DNA from: Cloacimonetes bacterium UBA5553
Lineage (GTDB): Bacteria > Cloacimonadota > Cloacimonadia > Cloacimonadales > Cloacimonadaceae
NCBI GenBank assembly: GCA_002425825.1
Contig: DIMZ01000159.1
Coordinates: 1,835-9,711 of the forward strand
Direction: 5' to 3'
DNA: 7,877 nt
Part shown: one piece after another, positions 1 through 6,524 of the stretch
How positions within the stretch are numbered: position 1 is the stretch's first letter
Layout: the number at the start of each line of letters is the position of its first letter
Translations under genes and position numbers: made by a program
The notes under the pieces: generated by a model
What the model was told of the DNA's origin: nothing
Seen by the model: only the letters and a program-made list of their open reading frames with translations
Databases searched by the model: none

Positions 1-2113
1 AAACAAAGTCCCATTTACCATCGTCAACGCCTTGCTGGATGATAGGGTCTTGTTTGATCTTTTCTTCAAATTTCTGGAAGAACATCCGATCTATCTTCAT
101 GCCCTCAGCACCGATGACCTTACGTTCTATCTTTGCCATAGGATCGGGAGTGTGGATTTCTGCACCATTGGCTTGAGGTTGAGGAGGTTCACCACCAGCA
201 GGAGGGCTGGTTCGTTCTGTGATCGCAGGGAGGGCAATAACTTGGTCATAATCGAATTTCTCTTCAAAATACTCACAGACGGCAAAGAAATCAAAGAGGA
301 TAAAGTCTGTTTTGATCTGGTCTTGATTTTGTTCTTTAAGAGCGGGATCGATAAACTGCTCGCAGAAGTTGTGCCTTCTGGTGCCCCTGCCTTTAATTTG
401 GATAAACTCTGAAGGTGAGAAAATTGGGCGCATCAAGGCTATATTGAGGATATCTGTGCAATCGTATCCGGTGGTCATCATGCCTACGGTGACACAGACT
501 CTGGTCTTGGAACTGCGGTAATCGGAAATGAAGTTGCCTCTGCCGGAGAGGTTGTTGTTGGCAAAGTTTATACTCATCTGCTGAGCAGATGGGATAATGG
601 ATGTAACTTGCATGGCAAAATCAGAATTGTACTTGCCGGGAAACATCTTGTCAGCCATCACATTCAGGATTTGGGTGATCTTGGTGGCATGCTTCTGGCT
701 AACAGTAAAAATGATGGATTTGCCGATCTCTTCGCTGATTGGGTCATACATAGCATTTTCCATAAAAGCCCTGCAGAGAGTGACATTGGTATTGTGAGAG
801 TAGAAGCGTTTTTCAAAATCTTTCTCTTCAAAGTAAGTGATGGTATCTTCGCCTTGGGGATTGGGTTCTACATAGGCATAACCTTGATCCGAAAGCAATT
901 GGGTAGTAACCTGGGAACGGGCATCGATCACGGTCGGGCTGACCAGATAACCATCTTTAACTCCGTCAACAAGTGAATATCGAAAGGTGGGAATACCGCT
1001 TTTACAGCCAAAGGTCTCGTAGGTATCCAGTAGAAGTCTGCGCTCATAATCCCTGGGACTGTTACCGTCGGGAACGGCATTTTTTATGTAATCTTTGGGA
1101 GTGGCGGTTAATCCCAGTTTGTAACCCACAAAATACTCAAAAACAGCTCTGGCATTGCCGCCAATGGAGCGATGCGCCTCATCTGAAATCACAAGATCAA
1201 AATCTGTGGGGCTAAACAATGTTCTGTATTTGTCTCCAGATAATAGGGATTGGACGGTTGAGATGACTATCTCCGCCTTGCGCCAATCTTCCTTAACTTC
1301 CTTATAGACAACAGAAGTGAAGTCATTCTTAAGGTATTTGACCATGTTGCGTTGTGCTTGATCTTCCAGTTCAAGGCGATCTACTAAGAATAAAACCCTA
1401 TGAGCGTTTCCGGTCTTTAGGAACAGCTTCATTACTGCTGCCGAGATAAGCGTTTTTCCGGTGCCGGTAGCCATCTCAAACAGGAAACGGTTAGCACCAT
1501 TGCGTACAGCGTTTTGGATAGATTCAATCGCTCTTACTTGATAAGGTCGCAGAAGGCTGAGATTGTGTTTCTTAAGGTATTCTGATTTTGTGTCTTCGTT
1601 GTGAAAGTCTGGGTTTTGATCGTAATCATGTTTTTGTGTTTTGGCGATGTATCCTGTAGTGATAATCTCGTTTACCAGGGAATCAGGATCTGGGTTGTAA
1701 TGTTCATATCCCTTCATGGACTCGGGAGATGGGAATTTGGTGATAATATACGGATTCCCCTGTTGGGTGTCCCAGAAATAGTGTAGATTACCGTTGGAGA
1801 GTAGGATAAAACGACAATTCTGTGATCGGGCATAGGATCGGGCTTGTTCCTTGCCCACAAGCGGATTGTGCTTTTCGGATTTTGCTTCCAAAACGATGAT
1901 GGGATGGGATTGCTCGTCCAAAAGTAGAAAGTCTATAAAGCCCTTGGATGAGGACTCAAAGTCGTTGCCAAGCTCATCGATAACCTTATGTGTTATCTTA
2001 GTCTGGTTCTCCAAGATAATGTTGGCTTTCTTGCCCTTCTCATCAAAGAACCGCCACCCGGCTTCTTGTAGCAACTCGTTTATCTTGATTCTGGCTGAGG
2101 CCTCTTTATCCAT
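1..2113 (-). CDS. hsdR: Type I restriction endonuclease subunit R (HsdR), C-terminus outside the window
   Basis: HsdR is the DNA-translocating and cleaving subunit of a type I restriction-modification complex, acting in the cytoplasm with HsdM and HsdS on unmethylated foreign DNA. I read 704 residues by translating the complementary strand from the ATG at 2113; the frame is open to position 1, so the stop lies outside. Visible motifs in order: a PD-(D/E)xK nuclease core (D61, then EAK at 76-78), LLRPYQ at 187-192, Walker A ATGTGKT at 215-221, DEAH at 311-314, TATP at 336-339, TTGYD at 547-551 and QIKGRGTRR at 572-580. A proline-rich linker (about 635-658) precedes a C-terminal region cut by the window edge, as in EcoEI-like HsdR; that subfamily is an inference. 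The start is set by an in-frame TAA 21 nt upstream and a GGGAATAAAGG leader. All catalytic motifs are intact, so the visible part looks functional. HsdM and HsdS are not in the window and may lie beyond position 1. Confidence 0.95.
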   Translation of the reverse strand, partial: MDKEASARIKINELLQEAGWRFFDEKGKKANIILENQTKITHKVIDELGNDFESSSKGFIDFLLLDEQSHPIIVLEAKSEKHNPLVGKEQARSYARSQNCRFILLSNGNLHYFWDTQQGNPYIITKFPSPESMKGYEHYNPDPDSLVNEIITTGYIAKTQKHDYDQNPDFHNEDTKSEYLKKHNLSLLRPYQVRAIESIQNAVRNGANRFLFEMATGTGKTLISAAVMKLFLKTGNAHRVLFLVDRLELEDQAQRNMVKYLKNDFTSVVYKEVKEDWRKAEIVISTVQSLLSGDKYRTLFSPTDFDLVISDEAHRSIGGNARAVFEYFVGYKLGLTATPKDYIKNAVPDGNSPRDYERRLLLDTYETFGCKSGIPTFRYSLVDGVKDGYLVSPTVIDARSQVTTQLLSDQGYAYVEPNPQGEDTITYFEEKDFEKRFYSHNTNVTLCRAFMENAMYDPISEEIGKSIIFTVSQKHATKITQILNVMADKMFPGKYNSDFAMQVTSIIPSAQQMSINFANNNLSGRGNFISDYRSSKTRVCVTVGMMTTGYDCTDILNIALMRPIFSPSEFIQIKGRGTRRHNFCEQFIDPALKEQNQDQIKTDFILFDFFAVCEYFEEKFDYDQVIALPAITERTSPPAGGEPPQPQANGAEIHTPDPMAKIERKVIGAEGMKIDRMFFQKFEEKIKQDPIIQQGVDDGKWDFV

Positions 2114-2144
2114 CCTTTATTCCCATCAGAGTTATTTATTTGGC

Positions 2145-2172
2145 ATTATGTCCCGCAGAACATAAACACCAA
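2145..2172 (-). promoter_or_regulatory. Weak candidate promoter for hsdR
   Basis: On the minus strand there is TTGGTG (2172-2167), a 16-nt spacer, then CATAAT (2150-2145), about 30 nt before the hsdR ATG. The -10 matches the sigma-70 consensus at 5 of 6 bases but the -35 only at its first three. The position is sensible because the frame just upstream is only a gene fragment. It could be chance in AT-rich DNA. Confidence 0.25.
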
Positions 2173-2176
2173 ACCG

Positions 2177-2437
2177 TTAGTATCTTAAAAAAGTGAGAGC
2201 TTGAATTCTGTCAACCCCAAATTCTATCGCATCCTTATGCATCCTTGTTTGTGTGAATACAGGGTAATGCTTTCCTGGCTCCGGATCAATGATCCCGTCT
2301 GATCGGGTTCCGATAGTTTGAAAAGCCTGGTTGACCTTAATAATCAGTCTGCCCGGAGCTACACTTGTGGTATCTGGTACCTGTGCCCACAGTTGAAGGC
2401 AGAACAGCACTATAGCTAAGGTGATGAGAGATCTCAA
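2177..2437 (-). pseudogene. Truncated N-terminus of a secreted protein (probably a protease propeptide)
   Basis: An 86-residue minus-strand frame. The likely start is the TTG at 2437, because AGGAGGA lies 3 nt before it and the protein then begins with a good signal peptide (MRSLITLAIVLFCLQLWAQ, residues 1-19). The in-frame ATGs at 2476 and 2473 have no ribosome binding site and would add a non-signal-like leader. Residues 20-52 (VPDTTSVAPGRLIIKVNQAF and following) resemble the start of the propeptide of secreted subtilisin-like proteases in FCB bacteria, where a PGR(L/I)I(I/V)K motif follows the signal peptide; this is recognition by eye. From about residue 53 the frame runs into the 73-nt repeat (2207-2279) and becomes a meaningless tail ending at TAA 2177-2179. 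Only the export signal and the first strand of the propeptide remain, with no catalytic domain. It might still be translated as a short exported peptide, but I regard it as a gene remnant. Confidence 0.6.
2207..2279. repeat. 73-nt imperfect direct repeat, copy A
   Basis: This segment aligns without gaps to 2748-2820, with 55 of 73 positions identical by hand count. Both begin TCTGTCAACC and hold two close copies of a CATCC-containing motif (TCGCATCCTTATGCATCC here). Read on the minus strand it gives GGATGCATAAGGATGCGA. Copy A lies inside the end of the truncated secreted-protein frame and supplies its nonsense tail. Both copies have the same orientation. Confidence 0.6.
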
Positions 2438-2565
2438 CTTTCCTCCTAATAAATTCAAAAGGCCATTACACATCAATGGAACACTGGTTTCAGCCAGTTG
2501 AATCTCCGAGTTTACCCGGTATTAAGGCTAAACAAATCACTTATTGGGATTACATTATCGCCTGC

Positions 2566-2606
2566 TAGCCAGATAAATCTGGCTATCCCAGCCGAATTGA
2601 TTCGGC
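2566..2606. repeat. Two adjacent perfect hairpins (REP/BIME-like)
   Basis: The first inverted repeat is TAGCCAGAT, AA, ATCTGGCTA (2566-2585), a perfect 9-bp arm pair. The second is GCCGAAT, TG, ATTCGGC (2591-2606), a perfect 7-bp arm pair. Only five bases separate them. Neither is followed by a T-run on either strand, so simple rho-independent terminators are unlikely. The paired layout in a gene-free spacer resembles dispersed extragenic palindromic elements, but one window cannot show whether the unit recurs in the genome. Confidence 0.65.
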
Positions 2607-2747
2607 GTTCCAGATTATGCAATGCTCTTTTCAAATAAACACAATCTCCGTTTATTAAGATGTATCGTATGACCATACAATCGTACCTATTGGGCTCGTC
2701 TCGTTTTATATTTCAGCATTAAGTCTAAAGTAAATAAGCATGATTTA

Positions 2748-2820
2748 TCTGTCAACCTCAATTTCGGTCGCATCCATATTCATCCGTGATTTAGTTAACA
2801 AAGGTTTATGGCTTCCTTGC
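2748..2820. repeat. 73-nt imperfect direct repeat, copy B
   Basis: Partner of 2207-2279 (55 of 73 identical, no gaps). This copy reads TCGCATCCATATTCATCC at the core and ends 39 nt before the start codon of the lysozyme remnant. Together the copies flank 468 bp containing the protease leader remnant and the double hairpin. They could be two insertions of a small mobile repeat, or an old segment duplication. Confidence 0.6.
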
Positions 2821-2859
2821 ATGGGATAGAGTATCCAATACTGCTCGCAAGGAAATACG

Positions 2860-3268
2860 ATGGAAGCCACGCTACTGGAACGCATCAAAGAACAATTAGT
2901 CAGACACGCAGGTTTGCGGCTAAGGCCATACCGCTGCACGGCTGGTAAGCTAACCATCGGTATCGGACGCAAGTCTGTACTGCTGAACATGTGCATCAAC
3001 ATCCCACAAAGCAGCTTCGCTCCTACCAAGTGATACCGATCCCAGTTTGGATTGATGCCATGCTGGCTATACTCAACCTCCCAAAAGAGATGGGTGATAA
3101 TGGCATCTTCAAAGTACATAAGGCTATCGTCATGGAGACTATCAGAACCCTCGTATTACAGGTGCATTACATCATGCATCTCCGGCTGATAGGAAAGCTG
3201 TCAAAAACCATTGCTTGACAAATATCCGCACTCGAGATATGAAGAACAAATACTCTAAAGGTGCGTAA
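2860..3268 (+). pseudogene. Decayed phage-type lysozyme (GH24 muramidase) remnant
   Basis: GH24 lysozymes (T4 lysozyme family) cut the MurNAc-GlcNAc bond of peptidoglycan and are usually phage or prophage lysis genes. From the ATG at 2860 (AAGGAA 5 nt before it) the frame gives residues EQLVRHAGLRLRPY (11-24) and AGKLTIGIGR (28-37), matching the family core EGLRL..Y.D..G..TIGIG. The catalytic Glu is replaced by Ala17 (GCA, one base from GAA). The dozen or so residues expected after GIGR are missing and the frame stops at TGA 3031-3033. Homology then seems to resume in other frames: VWIDAMLAILNL then MGDNGIFKVHKAI at about 3045-3132, resembling the family's (A)VLxNLxFNxG..G(L/I)xxFKK segment, and a GDY-containing stretch from 3128 to a TAA at 3266-3268. 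So there is one deletion, probably two frameshifts and a lost catalytic residue; it should be inactive. The N-terminal match is strong and the last segment is tentative. It suggests an old prophage fragment. Confidence 0.7.
3215..3243 (+). promoter_or_regulatory. Candidate sigma-70 promoter for the acylphosphatase-led operon
   Basis: TTGACA (3215-3220) is a perfect -35 consensus, followed by a 17-nt spacer and TATGAA (3238-3243), a 4-of-6 -10 box. A start near 3250 would give a leader of about 20 nt with the ribosome binding site AAAGGTG (3257-3263) before the ATG at 3270. It lies in the last part of the lysozyme remnant. The recognition helix of the sigma factor encoded in this operon keeps the residues that read TTGACA in E. 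coli sigma-70. Bacteroidota use a different promoter consensus, so the call weakens if the host belongs there. Confidence 0.5.
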
Positions 3269-3269
3269 G

Positions 3270-3539
3270 ATGCAAACTTGGGAAGTAATAGTTCATGGGA
3301 AAGTGCAAGGGGTTGGCTTTCGTTGGCTGGTTCAACGAGCAGCTAATCAGTATGCTGTGCATGGATATGTTCGCAATCTAAGTGACGGCACGGTTTATAT
3401 CGTTGCGCAAGCGGAAGAACACACCTTTGAAGGCTTTCAGTTTGCCATTGCCTCTGGCGGAAACTATGCCAGGGTAGATAAGCTGGATGTTACCAAAATA
3501 GACTCTGCAAAGAAGTATCATGATTTTGAAATTAAATAA
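3270..3539 (+). CDS. acyP: Acylphosphatase
   Basis: A small cytoplasmic enzyme hydrolysing the carboxyl-phosphate bond of acyl phosphates (acetyl-, butyryl- or carbamoyl-phosphate type substrates). The product is 89 residues, within the family norm of about 90-98. GKVQGVGFRWLVQ at 10-22 is the phosphate-binding loop with catalytic Arg18, and GYVRNLSDGTV at 32-42 carries catalytic Asn36; the ARVDKLDV segment near 67-74 and the C-terminal FEIK also fit. I chose the ATG at 3270 over the in-frame GTG at 3261, because AAAGGTG (3257-3263) is 6 nt before the ATG but overlaps the GTG. Its last 20 nt overlap the start of the next gene, so the two are probably translationally coupled. It is the first gene of the cluster, and the phosphate butyryltransferase three genes on makes an acyl phosphate, a metabolically related but unproven link. 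Confidence 0.93.
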   Translation: MQTWEVIVHGKVQGVGFRWLVQRAANQYAVHGYVRNLSDGTVYIVAQAEEHTFEGFQFAIASGGNYARVDKLDVTKIDSAKKYHDFEIK

Positions 3540-4704
3540 ATACATATGGCTCTTACTATTACAGATTATGTTAATTCTGCCGGGCTTGTTAGCTGCAAAC
3601 CCGCAGACTCACACGGTTAAAAAGGGGGATACCCTTTATAGCCTTAGTAAGCAGTATGGCACTACCGTAGATAAGCTTATGAAGATGAATAATATGCAGG
3701 GCAATAGCCTCAGCATAGGGCAAAAGCTTATTGTAAAGGAAGCAGCCGAAGCACGACCGGCAAGTCCGGCAACTCAGCAAAAACCACCCACACCTGCTCC
3801 CCAAGCAGAAATCTCAGCTCCGGCACAGGTGAACCCACCACCGGTGGTAGATCAGCAGTTAAGCCAAGATTTTTATTACACTGTGAAGCCCAAAGACAAT
3901 CTATATCGAATAAGCCTGGATAACGGAATTCAGCTAAAAGACCTGTTGGTCTGGAATGGATTTGCGGACAGTTCTGTTCCCATACGTCCCGGAGACAGGC
4001 TAATAGTAAAAGACCCCAGCGGTGTCAGAATGCCGACAGAGATATCGGCACCCCTCACACCCTCAATTAGCTCCGTTCCTTCTACACCAGCTATTAGCGA
4101 CACTGTGGTAGTAGAAAGAGTGTATGTAGTTCAGAAAAAGGATACACTGTTTAGAATTGCCACAAATAATGGTATGACAGTGGATGAACTGAAGAGGCTA
4201 AATAATCTTAGTTCCAATGAAATCCGCGAAGGACAAAAGATTTATCTGGCAGGAAGAAGGCGTCCCGATGGTAGCATAAAACCTTCAGAAAACCTAACTG
4301 AGGACGACATCAACAAAAAAGACAAAATCCGAAGTGATCTTGTGATGCCTGTAGAGGGCAGAGTTATCTCGGAATACGGCTTACGTAATGGTAAACCACA
4401 TAAAGGAATAGACCTTGGGGCAAAGCATGGTACACCAATATATGCAGTGGCAGATGGCACAGTAGTGTATTCCGGTGTTCAGGGAGCCTATGGGAATGTG
4501 GTGGTTATCGAGCATCCTGATTTTGTGATGACAGTATATGCCCACAACGAGAAAAACCTGGTTAGCGTAAATGATGTGGTAAAACAAGGGCAACAGATAG
4601 CTACAGTAGGCTCTACCGGAAATGCCCAGGGTTCGCATCTGCATTTTGAATATAGATTGAAGGGTAAGGCAATAAACCCGCGTAAAGTGTTGCCATTGAA
4701 GTAA
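3520..4704 (+). CDS. Secreted cell-wall endopeptidase with three LysM domains and an M23 domain
   Basis: Predicted to be exported, bind peptidoglycan through LysM domains and cut peptide cross-links with a zinc metallopeptidase domain; roles in wall growth, cell separation or amidase activation are known for such architectures. The 394-residue product has a signal peptide (1 to about 26, hydrophobic 9-25), LysM1 about 31-73, LysM2 about 119-164, LysM3 about 201-243, and peptidase M23 about 275-390. Pro/Ala-rich linkers join the LysM units, and EISAP appears in both (97-101 and 174-178), suggesting linker duplication. By comparison with LytM, H294, D298 and H375 are the zinc ligands and H342 and H373 the catalytic histidines. 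All five are present, unlike degenerate NlpD/EnvC-type activators, so an active enzyme is expected. The ATG at 3520 overlaps the acylphosphatase end and has only a weak AAGAAG site before it, consistent with coupling. Confidence 0.95.
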   Translation: MILKLNKYIWLLLLQIMLILPGLLAANPQTHTVKKGDTLYSLSKQYGTTVDKLMKMNNMQGNSLSIGQKLIVKEAAEARPASPATQQKPPTPAPQAEISAPAQVNPPPVVDQQLSQDFYYTVKPKDNLYRISLDNGIQLKDLLVWNGFADSSVPIRPGDRLIVKDPSGVRMPTEISAPLTPSISSVPSTPAISDTVVVERVYVVQKKDTLFRIATNNGMTVDELKRLNNLSSNEIREGQKIYLAGRRRPDGSIKPSENLTEDDINKKDKIRSDLVMPVEGRVISEYGLRNGKPHKGIDLGAKHGTPIYAVADGTVVYSGVQGAYGNVVVIEHPDFVMTVYAHNEKNLVSVNDVVKQGQQIATVGSTGNAQGSHLHFEYRLKGKAINPRKVLPLK

Positions 4705-4724
4705 GGCATGAAGGGTGTGATGAT

Positions 4725-5603
4725 ATGAACCGCCGAGAGAGTGTTTTTTCCGACAAGGCATTACAAAGCTATTTGAACGAGATATCCAAGTATAAAACGC
4801 TTACTCGGGAAGAAGAACACGAGCTTGGTATAAAAGCCAGAAATGGTGATGCAGAGGCAATGAACAAGCTGATCCAATCTAACCTGAAGTTTGTGGTAAA
4901 AATTGCCGCCCGCTATCAGAACCGGGGGTTAACCTTGTCGGAACTGATTAGTGAAGGCAATATCGGCCTTATTAAAGCCATTGAGAAGTTTGATCCAGAT
5001 AAAGATATTAAGCTAATCTCTTATGCTATATGGTGGATAAAACAGCGTATCATGCTGGCGGTAAGCGAGAAAAGCTCACTCATTCGCGTCCCACTTGGCA
5101 AGTCCAGCGCAGCGCACAGGGTGAAAGCCACTTCCGATAGAATATTCTCGGAAACAGGTGAGAGTGCATCTACAGAGGAACTAAGCGAAAGAATGCATAT
5201 TACCGAGAAGTCTATCGACCAATTAAAGGGGCAAATACCCGAAACCAGCTCTTTTGACGAGATATTATCCAGCGACGACCATCAGGAATTTACTACTAAG
5301 GATATGTTTATAGATCATGATGCATCCGATCCGCAAACACTTTACTACCAGGAACGCATGCATGAGAAGCTTCACCAGGCAATAGACAAACTGGACACAC
5401 GAGAAGCAGACATTATTCGCACCTACTTTGGCTTGAATGAGCCCAATGAAGCGCGAAACTTTGCTCAAATAGCAGAGGTTATGGGGCTGTCCCGCGAACG
5501 GGTTCGTCAAATTCAGAAAGAAGCTCTGCGCAAGATATTGCAAGAGATTAGGCCGGAAGAGGGAGCTTTGGTGGACGACTTCATAGAGAAGTATAATTTT
5601 TAA
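4725..5603 (+). CDS. rpoD: Sigma-70 family RNA polymerase sigma factor (RpoD/SigA-like, short form)
   Basis: Directs RNA polymerase to promoters. The product is 292 residues with no region 1.1, like the short primary sigma factors of Bacteroidota and relatives. Region 1.2 spans about 10-40 (LQSYLNEISKYKTLTREEE). Region 2 spans about 45-120, with NLKFVVKIAARYQNRGL and SYAIWWIKQ at 99-107. Region 3 follows, then region 4.2 at about 245-272 (SRERVRQIQKEALRKIL). R257, E258, R261 and Q262 match the sigma-70 residues that contact the -35 TTGACA, and Q107 matches a -10 reading residue. Two promoter-melting aromatics of region 2.3 (E. coli Y425 and F427) are I95 and L97 here, while Y100, W103 and W104 remain. 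This leaves open whether it is the housekeeping factor or a divergent alternative one; I favour RpoD-like because of regions 1.2 and 4.2. AAGGG (4711-4715) lies 9 nt before the ATG, and the gap to the peptidase gene is 20 nt. Confidence 0.9.
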   Translation: MNRRESVFSDKALQSYLNEISKYKTLTREEEHELGIKARNGDAEAMNKLIQSNLKFVVKIAARYQNRGLTLSELISEGNIGLIKAIEKFDPDKDIKLISYAIWWIKQRIMLAVSEKSSLIRVPLGKSSAAHRVKATSDRIFSETGESASTEELSERMHITEKSIDQLKGQIPETSSFDEILSSDDHQEFTTKDMFIDHDASDPQTLYYQERMHEKLHQAIDKLDTREADIIRTYFGLNEPNEARNFAQIAEVMGLSRERVRQIQKEALRKILQEIRPEEGALVDDFIEKYNF

Positions 5604-5621
5604 AAACAATGGGGAATAGAG

Positions 5622-6524
5622 ATGTTCAAGAACTTTAATGAAATGATCAGTCATGTAAAAAACAATCCCAAAGGCACTGTTGTAATAGCTGCTGCGCAAA
5701 CAGAAACCGTATTGGATGCCGCGATATTGGCAAAGAAAGAAAACCTTGCCGAAAGCATCTTAGTGGGTGACAAAACAGCTATACTAAATCTCTTGCAGGG
5801 GCTGGCACCGGACTTGATAGACGCATTCGAGATTGTGGACACGGGCAGTGACTTAAGAAAAGCTGCTGCAGTATCGGTGGCATTGGTTAAAGAGGGTAGG
5901 GGAGACCTGATCCTAAAAGGCAAAACTGACACATCGGTATTGCTGAAAGCAGTTTTGGACAAGGAAAATGGACTAAGGATAAGTGACGTTATCTCCGACG
6001 TTCTTGCTTATGAGCACCCCAGCGGAATTAAGCTGATGAGCGATGGTGGAATAAACATCCTGTCCGAGCTTAACGAAAAGATAGCGATTATTAAGAACGC
6101 GGTTGCCGTTGCCCATGCTCTGGGTAATCCCAATCCCAAAGTGGCTGTGCTATCTGCCGTAGAAGCCGTAAACCCCAAAATGCCTTCTACTATAGACGCT
6201 GCCTTAATATCAAAAATGAACGAAAGAAAGCAGATACCTGGATGCCTGATTGAAGGGCCATTGGCTTTTGACAATGCCGTGTGTATTGAGGCTGCTAAAA
6301 CCAAGGGGATTAGCTCTCCGGTTGGTGGAGAAGCAGACATACTGATAGTGCCAAACATAGAAGCTGGTAATATATTCGGCAAAACATTAACCTATTATTG
6401 CGGATATCGAGTTGCTCACGTAGTTATGGGCACCAAGGTTCCCATCCTTATTCCTTCCCGAGCCGATGAAGCAGAAACGAAGATGCTTTGTATGGCGATG
6501 GGATTGGCAACTATGACCCGATAG
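5622..6524 (+). CDS. ptb: Phosphate butyryltransferase (phosphate acyltransferase family)
   Basis: Transfers an acyl group from acyl-CoA to phosphate, giving acyl phosphate (butyryl phosphate in the classical enzyme), the step before ATP formation by an acyl kinase in fermentation. The 300-residue length matches stand-alone Ptb and is shorter than most Pta enzymes. Conserved segments are LILKGKTDTS (96-105), SDGGIN (140-145), VEAVNPKMPSTIDAA (180-194), GPLAFDNAV (212-220), VPNIEAGNIFGKTLTY (243-258) and PSRADEAETK (278-287). GGGGA (5611-5615) is 6 nt before the ATG; the sigma gene ends 18 nt upstream. No butyrate kinase is in the window, so a kinase must be encoded elsewhere if the pathway runs to ATP. 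Substrate chain length cannot be read from sequence, and a phosphate acetyltransferase-type specificity is possible. Confidence 0.9.
   Translation: MFKNFNEMISHVKNNPKGTVVIAAAQTETVLDAAILAKKENLAESILVGDKTAILNLLQGLAPDLIDAFEIVDTGSDLRKAAAVSVALVKEGRGDLILKGKTDTSVLLKAVLDKENGLRISDVISDVLAYEHPSGIKLMSDGGINILSELNEKIAIIKNAVAVAHALGNPNPKVAVLSAVEAVNPKMPSTIDAALISKMNERKQIPGCLIEGPLAFDNAVCIEAAKTKGISSPVGGEADILIVPNIEAGNIFGKTLTYYCGYRVAHVVMGTKVPILIPSRADEAETKMLCMAMGLATMTR

Larger units (their letters stand above)
2438..2859. other. Gene-free spacer with hairpins and one repeat copy
   Basis: I find no credible coding region on either strand in these 422 bases. The spacer holds the ribosome binding site of the truncated secreted-protein gene (AGGAGGA, minus strand, 2447-2441), a double hairpin at 2566-2606, copy B of the 73-nt repeat at 2748-2820, and the leader of the lysozyme remnant. 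Shorter palindromes at 2483-2498 (ACTGG/CCAGT) and 2667-2678 (GTATG/CATAC) are too weak to interpret. Confidence 0.6.

Noticed and set aside
32..2165. Several plus-strand open frames (e.g. 32-412, 608-976, 1851-2165)
   Set aside because: They lie opposite hsdR, whose minus-strand translation carries all restriction-helicase motifs; they show no domains or ribosome binding sites.
2183..2200. T-run on the minus strand after the truncated gene, as a possible terminator
   Set aside because: There is a run of six T but no GC-rich stem immediately before it.
2667..2678. GTATG-AC-CATAC palindrome as an operator
   Set aside because: Five-base arms are expected by chance at this scale and no adjacent gene or promoter fits.
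2745..3119. Minus-strand open frame of 124 codons
   Set aside because: It runs antisense across the lysozyme remnant and repeat copy B and has no recognisable protein features; plus-strand lysozyme motifs explain the region.
5265..5699. Minus-strand open frames opposite the sigma factor and ptb
   Set aside because: They are antisense shadows of two strongly conserved genes.
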